Assembly: GCA_015272215.1 (NCBI GenBank) | Contig: JACYMD010000093.1 | Coordinates: 186,001-250,000 of the forward strand | Length of the DNA: 64,000 nt | DNA from: Rivularia sp. T60_A2020_040 | Lineage (GTDB): Bacteria > Cyanobacteriota > Cyanobacteriia > Cyanobacteriales > Nostocaceae | Direction: 5' to 3' | In this document: positions 17,954 to 25,335 of the stretch, piece by piece | Position numbering within the stretch: the stretch's first letter is position 1 | How the letters are laid out: every line of letters begins with the position of its first letter | The notes under the pieces: generated by a model | The model's input: only the letters and a program-made list of their open reading frames with translations | Told to the model about the DNA's origin: nothing | The model's database searches: none | Program-made: the position numbers and the translations under genes

Positions 17954-18427
17954 TCAAAAATTAAGAGTCGGTTAGTACTTTTAGATCATTAGTTTATAGA
18001 ATATTACCATTTAAAATTGCTAAAAAGCCCATGAAATAAGTTTTATTTCTTTTAATTTTTAATTTTTAACTTTTGTCTTGTTGTATTACTGCTTTTTTCA
18101 CATTAATTTTGATTGGTAAATATCTATAGTGTCCGGTTCTAGCTCCCTAGTAGCTCGCGATTTACCACCAGGGAGCGAAATGCTCCCACTACGAATTTAT
18201 TACCCCGCAGAATTAATGTCGTCGAATATTAGTAGTTTCCGTAAATAGATAGTTGTAAATTGATAGATACATGAAGCGAGCTATTACTCCTATCACGCTG
18301 GAAAATTACCTATTTCTCTTTATCTCTTTACGAATGTGTTCTCTGCGTCTAGAAGGGTTTTTTTATCGGTAATCTTCTGCCGGGAAGGGAGTAATAGCCC
18401 TAAATATAACACTATTGATAAATAACT
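17954..18427. other. Spacer with two dispersed elements
   Basis: There is no gene. The spacer contains ACCAGGGAGCGAAATGCTCC plus CACTAC at 18167-18192 (6-bp stem GGGAGC/GCTCCC) and, at about 18305-18397, a copy of the CTCTTTATCTCTTT to TCTTCTGCCGG-AAGGGAGTA element. Related copies lie at 7824-8039, 36317 and 61427. The order hairpin then TCTTCTGCCGG differs from the 7.9-kb site, so the two elements move or duplicate independently. Confidence 0.7.
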
Positions 18428-20242
18428 ATGTTATCCAATCAAGAAATTACTCAAAATACTTTAAATCCTAGGTTTGAAGGCTTTTTTATCGAAATGGTAA
18501 TGCCTGACTTAGAAGATAGGTGTCGAGAGGTTGTTTCTCAAATACTTGGTGAAAGTTGGAACATTACACCAATCGGTGATAATTTAACCGAATTTGAAAT
18601 AACTCTTAACGATGATGCACTATCGGTAAAACAAGCTTGGGATAAAACATATGAATTGCGATCGCAACCTGGTGTAGTGGATGCAGAACCTTTATTCGCG
18701 GTGCCGGTACGGGAAAGCAGGAAACAGAATTGGGATGAAACAGCAGAGTTAGTATCAAACACACAATCGAAGAATATTTCTATTTTCGATCTGATTTTTT
18801 CATTTTTAGACCGTTTATTAGATTTGTTTGTTTCGAGCAGGAGAGAAGCAGCAGGATTAGATCGACCTATATTTCAAGCTAACGATGTAACTTGGACTTT
18901 GAAAGAACTGAGAGTTTTTGAAGTATGGCAGAAATATTTTCCCGACCCGAATAAATTACCGGGACATGGAATTATTATCGCTCATCCTGATACTGGTTAT
19001 ACACAACATCCGGAAATTATTGATAATTTACTTTTAGAAGAAGGTTATGATTTTGTTGATTCCGATCGAGATCAAAGAGATCCACTGGAAAAATCCGATA
19101 CCGAATTAATCAATAATCCTGGTCATGGTACATCAACTGCAAGCGTAATTATCAGCCCTCCCGGAGCGCAGGCTAATTATCCTAACGGTAAATATATCAC
19201 GGGAGTGGCTCCTGGTGCAAAGTTGGTTCCGTTGCGGGTATCTTACTCAGTGGTACTTTTGAGCAATCGTAATCTTGCTCAAGCAATTGAATATGCAGCC
19301 GATAAAGGGTTTCACATTATTTCCATTTCATTAGGAGCAGGTTTTTATAATAAGCGTTTGCGGAGCGCAATAATTTACGCACAAAAGCGGGGTGTAATTA
19401 TTATCGCTGCATCGGGAACCTGGATTCCTTTTGTAGTATTTCCTGCTGCATATGATGAAGTCATAGCCGTTTCCGCAAGTACCATTAACCGCAAAATCTG
19501 GATAGGTGCTTCGCGGGGGAGAAAGGTTGATGTGAGCGCACCGGGAGATAATATCTGGTATGCAAGAACAGTTAAAGAGAAGGGTAAGTTAATACATCGA
19601 ATCGAGCAAGGTCAAGGTACTTCATTTTCTGCACCATTAGTTGCAGGTGTTGCAGCCTTATGGTTATCGTATCACGGACGGGATAAGCTAATTCAACGTT
19701 ACGGTGCGGAAAAAATTCCGTTTATTTTCAATCAACTGCTGCGGGAAACTTCCGATACTCCTGTTAATTGGAAACCGAATCGATATGGTGCGGGTATTGT
19801 GAATGCAGAAAAATTACTAGCTGCAGCGCTACCTGATAATATTAATCGGTCAGTGATTCCACCAGCTTTTGCACTGCAACAGCATACCCTTATAGAAAGT
19901 GGGGAATTAGATACATTCGCCCATATGTTTGAGTCGCAACAAGAAGATAATGGGGATTCTTTGAACTCGCAGCTTGCTCAATTATTACAAACTAACCAGA
20001 CAGAATTACCGAAAAAATTACAAGAAATAGGACAGGAACTAGCTTTTTGCTTTGCAGTTAATCCAGAATTATACAAGCAATTTACTACGTGTTTGAGTGC
20101 AGATGAAAAACAACAACCACAAACAAGGCAGTTTCAGAGTTTAAGAATTCAGCCATCTGATAGTACAAATACCATGCGTGAAATGTTGTTAAAGCAGGGA
20201 ATTTCGGAAACTTTGAATAGAAAACTGATGAATCGGAAATAA
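18428..20242 (+). CDS. S8 (subtilisin-like) serine peptidase
   Basis: This 604-residue subtilase has the catalytic triad Asp188 (AHPDTGY), His233 (NPGHGTSTA) and Ser399 (GQGTSFSAPLVAGV). No signal peptide is seen; the first 150 residues may be an inhibitor-like prodomain (FFIEMVMPDLED onward), and an amphipathic hydrophobic patch, IFDLIFSFLDRLLDLF, sits at about 119-134. The oxyanion-hole position, normally Asn in AAGN, reads AASGTW (about 327-332), so the canonical Asn is missing. The C-terminal 130 residues (about 470-604) are helical, Gln-rich and not part of the peptidase fold. It could be cytoplasmic or leaderless-exported; its activity needs testing. Confidence 0.88.
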   Translation: MLSNQEITQNTLNPRFEGFFIEMVMPDLEDRCREVVSQILGESWNITPIGDNLTEFEITLNDDALSVKQAWDKTYELRSQPGVVDAEPLFAVPVRESRKQNWDETAELVSNTQSKNISIFDLIFSFLDRLLDLFVSSRREAAGLDRPIFQANDVTWTLKELRVFEVWQKYFPDPNKLPGHGIIIAHPDTGYTQHPEIIDNLLLEEGYDFVDSDRDQRDPLEKSDTELINNPGHGTSTASVIISPPGAQANYPNGKYITGVAPGAKLVPLRVSYSVVLLSNRNLAQAIEYAADKGFHIISISLGAGFYNKRLRSAIIYAQKRGVIIIAASGTWIPFVVFPAAYDEVIAVSASTINRKIWIGASRGRKVDVSAPGDNIWYARTVKEKGKLIHRIEQGQGTSFSAPLVAGVAALWLSYHGRDKLIQRYGAEKIPFIFNQLLRETSDTPVNWKPNRYGAGIVNAEKLLAAALPDNINRSVIPPAFALQQHTLIESGELDTFAHMFESQQEDNGDSLNSQLAQLLQTNQTELPKKLQEIGQELAFCFAVNPELYKQFTTCLSADEKQQPQTRQFQSLRIQPSDSTNTMREMLLKQGISETLNRKLMNRK

Positions 20243-20259
20243 AAGAAGTTGTGGTGAAA

Positions 20260-20321
20260 GAAGTCGGGTTTTTATGAGTATTTTGTGAGTTTAGGGATAT
20301 TGATTGTAAAAACCCGACTTC
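20260..20321. repeat. Long-arm fold-back element, left copy
   Basis: GAAGTCGGGTTTTTA at 20260-20274 pairs perfectly with TAAAAACCCGACTTC at 20307-20321 across a 32-bp AT-rich loop. It follows the subtilase stop and may act as its terminator. A near-identical element lies at 20929-20990, on the other side of the next gene. Confidence 0.85.
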
Positions 20322-20489
20322 TGTGATTAGCGGTATTATTTAATTTATTGCAACTATATATTCAAAGGTAATATACAAAACTATTAGACAGTTTATAGAA
20401 AGCTAAAATCAAGATATCAACTTCAAACAATTGAATAGATTTAATTAGCCTCCTCAAAACAAAACCTTGACTTTTAAGGAGAAAATCAA

Positions 20490-20864
20490 GTGGTTGTAGT
20501 AAGTACTCAAGCTGAATTAAAAGAAGCGCTTGTAAGTAAAGCAGAAGAAATTATTGTTATCGATGCAGAATTAGCCACAAACATCGGAAAATTCATTGAA
20601 AGGCTTCAATTTGAAAATGACCGCGAGTTTCAAACTAGACTAAATATTACAGGTATAAGTTTAATTTTAGGCACTACCTTGTTAACTAATTTTATGGCAT
20701 TTGGTTTTTTGGTAGGATTCAAAGTGTTAATTGTCCCAGAATTGTTATTTTTAATCGCGATTGTGACTGCATTAGCAATCAAGCTTAAAAACCTGTTAAA
20801 GAATAATTATGAAGTTGTTAAATGCGATGAAGAAGGATTACTTCTAAGATATAAATTCAGTTAA
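20490..20864 (+). CDS. Small two-helix membrane protein, unknown
   Basis: I recognise no family. The product has 124 residues. A charged helical N-terminal part (AELKEALVSKAEEIIVIDAE) is followed by two hydrophobic segments at about residues 52-72 and 76-92, then a basic, polar tail ending in LLLRYKFS. The start is a GTG at 20490, well supported by AAGGAGA eight bases upstream. Both flanks carry the GAAGTCGGGTTTTTA fold-back element, so the gene is bracketed like a cassette. Confidence 0.7.
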   Translation: MVVVSTQAELKEALVSKAEEIIVIDAELATNIGKFIERLQFENDREFQTRLNITGISLILGTTLLTNFMAFGFLVGFKVLIVPELLFLIAIVTALAIKLKNLLKNNYEVVKCDEEGLLLRYKFS

Positions 20865-20928
20865 AAATAGTAGTTATAAATTGATAACTATTATTGTTTC
20901 CTAGAATACTAATATATTTGTTCGGTGA

Positions 20929-20990
20929 GAAGTCGGGTTTTTATAACGGTTGTCTTATATTACAGATATTTAAGGCAAAAACCCGACTTC
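20929..20990. repeat. Long-arm fold-back element, right copy
   Basis: GAAGTCGGGTTTTT pairs with AAAAACCCGACTTC (right arm 20977-20990), with an unrelated loop compared with the left copy. TTTATGG follows, so it may terminate the upstream small gene. A single unpaired arm (AAGTCGGGTTTTC) occurs at about 61269. Confidence 0.85.
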
Positions 20991-21102
20991 TTTATGGTTG
21001 GTTTTACTCTGTTGAATTGATGTTAAATAAAGAATTTACCGATTTCAGAACTATCTGATATTGTTTACTAAGCAATATTTCAGCGTATATACTTTAACAC
21101 TA

Positions 21103-22143
21103 ATGCATAAATTCAAACTTTTACTTGCATCTTTACCTTTGTTACTTACGATGTCCGCTTGTGTTGCGGAACCAACGACAAAAAGTAACAGCCGTTTAAA
21201 TGCTGTAAAAAGCCGTAATAACTTAATTTGTGGGGTTAGCGGACAATTACCCGGTTTCAGTTTTGTTGACGCTAGCGGTAATTACAGCGGGCTTGATGTG
21301 GATGTATGTCGTGCAATCGCAGCTGCTTTATTTGATAATCCGAATGCTGTAGAATTCCGCAATCTCAACGCTAAGGAAAGATTTACCGCAGTTCAAACCG
21401 GAGAGGTAGACATTCTCAGCCGTAATACTACTTGGACGATGAGTCGCGATACTTCTGTAGGTTTGGACTTTGCTCCTGTAGTATTTTACGACGGTCAAGG
21501 TATGATGGTACGGCAAAACAGTAATATTAAATCTTTAGAAGACCTTAAAGATAAAGCAATCTGTACCCAAACCGGAACCACCAATGAGCAAAATTTAGCC
21601 GATCAAATGCGTAAGCGGGGAATTACGTACAAACCCGTAGTTTTTGAAGATATCAACACTGCTTATGCTACTTATGAACAAGGACGTTGTGATGCAGTAA
21701 CATCGGATAAATCGCAGTTAATTTCCCGACGTACTACTTTACCCAAACCAGAAGAACACATCATTTTAGAACAAGCTTTATCTCAAGAACCCTTAGCTCC
21801 AGCAGTCGCAGATGGAGATGCAAAATGGGGAGATACCGTAAGATGGGTAGTAAATACAATTATTAAAGCTGAAGAATTAGGTATTAATTCGGAGAACGTA
21901 GAGCAATTAAAAACTAGCAGTAAAGACCCAGAAGTGCGGCGATTACTGGGATTAGAAGGAGATTTAGGTGTATCTATTGGTTTACCAAAAGATTTTGGTG
22001 CCAGAATCATTAAACACGTGGGAAATTACGGCGAAATCTACGATCGCAATCTCGGTTCCAAAACCAAACTTAATTTACCCCGCGACAATCGCAATCAACC
22101 TTGGACAAAAGGCGGTTTATTATATTCTCCACCATTCCGGTAA
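21103..22143 (+). CDS. natF: Amino-acid ABC transporter substrate-binding lipoprotein (NatF-like)
   Basis: This is the periplasmic binding protein of a polar amino-acid importer, in the AapJ/BztA type of family 3. I start at the ATG at 21103: it opens a lipoprotein signal (KFKLLLASLPLLLTMSAC, lipid Cys20), whereas the longer TTG frame does not. Family signatures are LICGVSGQLPGFSF, GLDVDVCRAIAAALF and DILSRNTTWTMSRD. The gene order here (binding protein, two permeases, ATPase) matches natF-natG-natH-bgtA of Anabaena, which encodes the N-II permease for acidic and neutral polar amino acids. I infer orthology from order and family. I saw no clear NtcA box (GTAN8TAC) upstream. Confidence 0.87.
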   Translation: MHKFKLLLASLPLLLTMSACVAEPTTKSNSRLNAVKSRNNLICGVSGQLPGFSFVDASGNYSGLDVDVCRAIAAALFDNPNAVEFRNLNAKERFTAVQTGEVDILSRNTTWTMSRDTSVGLDFAPVVFYDGQGMMVRQNSNIKSLEDLKDKAICTQTGTTNEQNLADQMRKRGITYKPVVFEDINTAYATYEQGRCDAVTSDKSQLISRRTTLPKPEEHIILEQALSQEPLAPAVADGDAKWGDTVRWVVNTIIKAEELGINSENVEQLKTSSKDPEVRRLLGLEGDLGVSIGLPKDFGARIIKHVGNYGEIYDRNLGSKTKLNLPRDNRNQPWTKGGLLYSPPFR

Positions 22144-22175
22144 AGAATTATTAAGAAACAAACAACAATTAATGA

Positions 22176-22213
22176 TTGATAACTGATAACTGATAACTGG
22201 TAACTGATAACTG
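22176..22213. repeat. CTGATAA repeat forming the natG start
   Basis: Copies of TGATAAC run up to and into the ATGATG start of natG; the first ATG shares its bases with the repeat unit (AACTGATGATG). No Shine-Dalgarno sequence remains. Confidence 0.8.
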
Positions 22214-23128
22214 ATGATGTCATTTTGGCGCGATAGGAGGTTTTGGCAGATTGCGATACAAATTATTGCTGTAATTCTAGCAATCGCGATCGCAATGGTT
22301 TTATGGATTAATGTAACTCGTAATTTACAACATTTGGGTATTGAATTTGGATTTGATTTTCTCCAACAAGAAGCGTCTTTTGATATTGGAGAAACTCCGA
22401 TTAATTATCAACCTACTGACAGTTATAGTCGTGCTTTGTGGATAGGTTTACTCAACACTTTACGAGTTGCTATCGCGGGAATTATCTTTACTACCATTGT
22501 CGGTATAAGTGCTGGGATACCAAGGCTTTCCGATAATTGGTTAGTAAGAAATATTGCCTTAGTTTATGTGGAAATATTCCGCAATACACCGTTACTTTTG
22601 CAATTATTATTTTGGTATTCTGCTGTTTTTTTAAATTTTCCCAATGTAAATAATAGAATGTCTTTAGGAGGATTAATTTATCTAAGTCAAGATGGTTTAG
22701 AAGTTTTAGGATTCAGATTTTCTTCAGAATTAGCTGCTTTATTAATCGGTTTAACTTTTTATACTGGTGCATTTATTGCCGAAATTGTTCGCGGTGGAAT
22801 TCAATCGGTATCAAAAGGACAATGGGAAGCGGCGCGTTCATTAGGTTTAAAACCGGGTTTAATCATGCGATTGGTAATATTCCCCCAAGCATTACGGGTA
22901 ATTATTCCACCATTAACAAGTCAGTATTTAAACTTAACCAAAAATTCGAGTTTAGCGATCGCGATTGGTTATCCCGATATTTATTTTGTTGCTTCAACTA
23001 CTTTTAATCAAACTGGGAAAGCAGTAGAAGTAATGATATTAATCATGCTTACCTATCTCACATTTAGTTTAATTATTTCTTTGATTATGAACTTGTTTAA
23101 TAGAAGCGTGCAGATAAAAGAGAGATGA
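22214..23128 (+). CDS. natG: Amino-acid ABC transporter permease (NatG-like)
   Basis: This 304-residue inner membrane permease is the first of two for the NatFGH-BgtA importer. The protein begins with one N-terminal helix (about 15-33), a periplasmic segment with FDIGETPINYQPTDSY, then the ABC permease domain. The EAA loop, which contacts the ATPase, is EAARSLGLKPGLIMRLVIFP. Tandem ATG codons at 22214 and 22217 are both possible starts. It is 70 bp after natF and 133 bp before natH, the latter gap holding repeats and a hairpin element. Confidence 0.88.
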   Translation: MMSFWRDRRFWQIAIQIIAVILAIAIAMVLWINVTRNLQHLGIEFGFDFLQQEASFDIGETPINYQPTDSYSRALWIGLLNTLRVAIAGIIFTTIVGISAGIPRLSDNWLVRNIALVYVEIFRNTPLLLQLLFWYSAVFLNFPNVNNRMSLGGLIYLSQDGLEVLGFRFSSELAALLIGLTFYTGAFIAEIVRGGIQSVSKGQWEAARSLGLKPGLIMRLVIFPQALRVIIPPLTSQYLNLTKNSSLAIAIGYPDIYFVASTTFNQTGKAVEVMILIMLTYLTFSLIISLIMNLFNRSVQIKER

Positions 23129-23154
23129 GGGGATTGAGCGGTTTAGAATATGGG

Positions 23155-23200
23155 GCGGTTTAAACCGCAGCTACACAAACGAAACCCACCTCCGTGGGTT
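23155..23200. repeat. GCGGTTTAAACCGC double-hairpin element
   Basis: The palindrome GCGGTTTAAACCGC is followed by CTACACAAACGAAACCC and a second stem, AACCCAC/GTGGGTT. The same arrangement with compensating changes (AACCCGTCTGCACGGGTTT) occurs at 47163-47209. Here it lies inside the natG-natH spacer of the operon. Confidence 0.85.
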
Positions 23201-23217
23201 AATCTGGAACAACTTTT

Positions 23218-23258
23218 AATCCAAAATCTAAAATCTAAAATCTAAAATCCAAAATCGA
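23218..23258. repeat. AATCTAAA-type STRR before natH
   Basis: Tandem CCAAAATCT and AAAATCTAAAATCT units end a few bases before the natH ATG. The same family is found before atpC, near 55180 and near 59735. Confidence 0.8.
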
Positions 23259-23261
23259 ATT

Positions 23262-24386
23262 ATGTTTTGGCTGCGTAAAAATTTATTTAGTACTTGGTAC
23301 AACAGTTTATTAACAATAATTTGCTTATTAATTATATTGTTGTGCGGATGGAATTTTTTTAGATGGATAATTACGCAAGCACAATGGACGGTAATTGAAG
23401 CTAATTTACGTTTATTTTTCGTTGGGAGATATCCACAATCTTTATATCAACGAGTTTGGATTTCAGCCGCAATTGCTTCTACACTGACTTTTTTAACGTT
23501 GGGTATATTCTCAGTTAGCCAAAAATTTCCCAAATTAACAATAATAATTACCGCGTTTTTATTCGGTGTTTTATTAGTAATTATTCCAGTAGATTTAAAC
23601 TCTCGTTTGTGGCTGTTCGGTATCGGTATTTTAGCGTTTATTAGTTTCTTATTAGGAGTAAAATTAGCTAAATTTATTGCACCTTGGTTAGCTTTTTTAT
23701 GGTTATTATCTTTCCCAATTATTCTATGGTTAATTGGTGGTGGATTTGGTTTACTTTCGGTATCTAGTTCTGATTGGAATGGTTTACTGTTGACTTTATT
23801 AATGGCAGCAATCAGTATTCTATTATCCTTTCCTATCGGGGTTTTACTTGCTTTAGGACGCACTAGCAATTTACCAGTCGTCAAGTGGTTTTCGATCCTT
23901 TATATTGAAATTATTAGGGGATTACCATTAATTGGAATTTTGTTTTTAGCTCAAGTAATGCTGCCATTATTTTTACCAATTCGTTTAGATCGAGTTTTAC
24001 GGGCTGTCGCGGGATTAATATTATTTAGTGCCGCATATATGGCAGAAAATGTTAGAGGAGGATTGCAATCAGTACCACGAGGGCAAGTTGAAGCAGCGAA
24101 AGTTTTGGGATTAAATCCGGCTTTAGTATTATTATTAATTGTATTACCGCAAGCCTTACGTGCAGTTATCCCGGCAATTGTTGGTTTATTTATTGGCCTT
24201 TTTAAAGATACTTCTTTATTATCTTTAGTAGGATTACTCGAACTCACTGGAATTGCACGTTCGATATTAGCACAACCAGAATTTTTAGGTCGTTATGCAG
24301 AAGTTTATTTATTCATCGGGTTAATTTATTGGGTATTTTGTTATTCAATGTCTCTAGCATCTCGGAAGTTAGAAAAACAGCTTTGA
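23262..24386 (+). CDS. natH: Amino-acid ABC transporter permease (NatH-like)
   Basis: This 374-residue permease is the second of the NatFGH-BgtA system. It is longer than NatG because of extra N-terminal helices (about residues 10-35, 65-80, 85-155) before the conserved permease core. The EAA loop is [20 protein letters not shown], and [17 protein letters not shown] precedes it. The stop at 24386 is followed by an ATTACCA-type repeat and then bgtA. The four genes are collinear and presumably one transcription unit despite the repeat insertions. Confidence 0.88.
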   Translation: MFWLRKNLFSTWYNSLLTIICLLIILLCGWNFFRWIITQAQWTVIEANLRLFFVGRYPQSLYQRVWISAAIASTLTFLTLGIFSVSQKFPKLTIIITAFLFGVLLVIIPVDLNSRLWLFGIGILAFISFLLGVKLAKFIAPWLAFLWLLSFPIILWLIGGGFGLLSVSSSDWNGLLLTLLMAAISILLSFPIGVLLALGRTSNLPVVKWFSILYIEIIRGLPLIGILFLAQVMLPLFLPIRLDRVLRAVAGLILFSAAYMAENVRGGLQSVPRGQVEAAKVLGLNPALVLLLIVLPQALRAVIPAIVGLFIGLFKDTSLLSLVGLLELTGIARSILAQPEFLGRYAEVYLFIGLIYWVFCYSMSLASRKLEKQL

Positions 24387-24397
24387 TTAGGTTAAAG

Positions 24398-24448
24398 GTA
24401 TTAATTACCAATTACCAATTACCCATTACCCATTCCCAATTACCAAAT
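24398..24448. repeat. ATTACCA-type STRR before bgtA
   Basis: Copies of TACCAATTACCCAT and close variants end directly before AATATTATG. The frame continues open upstream through the repeat, but those residues ([14 protein letters not shown]) are repeat translation and argue for the later start. Confidence 0.8.
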
Positions 24449-24451
24449 ATT

Positions 24452-25192
24452 ATGTTACAAGAAAAACCGATAATAATCGCTGAAAATGTTCATAAATGGT
24501 ATGGTAAATTTCACGTTCTCCAAGGTGTAAGTTTAACTGTAACCCGTGGGGAAGTTGTTGTATTAATGGGACCTTCTGGTTCGGGTAAATCTACTTTTAT
24601 CCGCACTTTTAATGCTTTGGAAGAATACCAAAAAGGAAAGATTGAAATTGATGGTGTTACCCTCAGTCACGATTTAAAAAATATCGAAACAATTCGTCGT
24701 GAAGTAGGAATGGTTTTTCAACAATTTAATTTATTTCCTCATCTGAGCGTCATCAAAAATATTACCCTAGCACCGACTTGGGTACGTCGCTTATCCAAAC
24801 CCAAAGCCGAAGAATTAGCAATGCAACTTTTGGAACGTGTGGGAATCCTCGAACAAGCACAGAAATATCCTGGACAACTTTCGGGGGGACAACAACAACG
24901 AGTTGCGATCGCCCGTGCTTTGGCAATGCAGCCTAAAATTATGTTGTTCGATGAACCTACTTCAGCTTTAGATCCGGAAATGGTACGAGAGGTACTCGAT
25001 GTGATGCGAAATCTGGCTAGAGAAGGTATGACAATGGTGGTAGTGACTCATGAAGTCGGATTCGCTCGTGAAGTTGCCGATCGCGTAGTTTTGATGGATG
25101 GGGGAACCCTTGTAGAAGCAGCTACACCCGATAACTTTTTTTCCCATCCTACTGAAGAACGAACTCGTAAATTTTTATCCCAAATTATTTGA
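24452..25192 (+). CDS. bgtA: Amino-acid ABC transporter ATP-binding protein (BgtA-like)
   Basis: This is the ATPase subunit (246 residues) that drives the NatFGH importer; in Anabaena the same BgtA is also shared with a basic amino-acid permease. I start at the ATG at 24452 because the longer open frame upstream translates a tandem repeat. Walker A is GPSGSGKST (40-48), the signature is LSGGQQQR, and Walker B is [14 protein letters not shown], with the switch His in [12 protein letters not shown]. The C-terminus, [20 protein letters not shown], is typical of the GlnQ-like family. The gene is last in the operon. Confidence 0.9.
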   Translation: MLQEKPIIIAENVHKWYGKFHVLQGVSLTVTRGEVVVLMGPSGSGKSTFIRTFNALEEYQKGKIEIDGVTLSHDLKNIETIRREVGMVFQQFNLFPHLSVIKNITLAPTWVRRLSKPKAEELAMQLLERVGILEQAQKYPGQLSGGQQQRVAIARALAMQPKIMLFDEPTSALDPEMVREVLDVMRNLAREGMTMVVVTHEVGFAREVADRVVLMDGGTLVEAATPDNFFSHPTEERTRKFLSQII

Positions 25193-25335
25193 AAATATTT
25201 TGAAAATATTTTGAGAATATTAAGTATCAAAAAGCGCTATATTTCCAAAAGCATACTGCGGATATTGCCGAACTAAGTAACAATTGTTAATCTCTACATT
25301 AGTTACACAAACGGGATAAAAAAGTAGTCGAGAAT

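Noticed and set aside
20865-21102. NtcA-binding site upstream of natF
   Set aside because: I looked for GTA-N8-TAC with a suitably placed -10 and found no convincing match.
23447-23884. 145-codon minus-strand frame
   Set aside because: It is antisense to natH; the Lys/Asn-rich translation is the mirror of hydrophobic codons.
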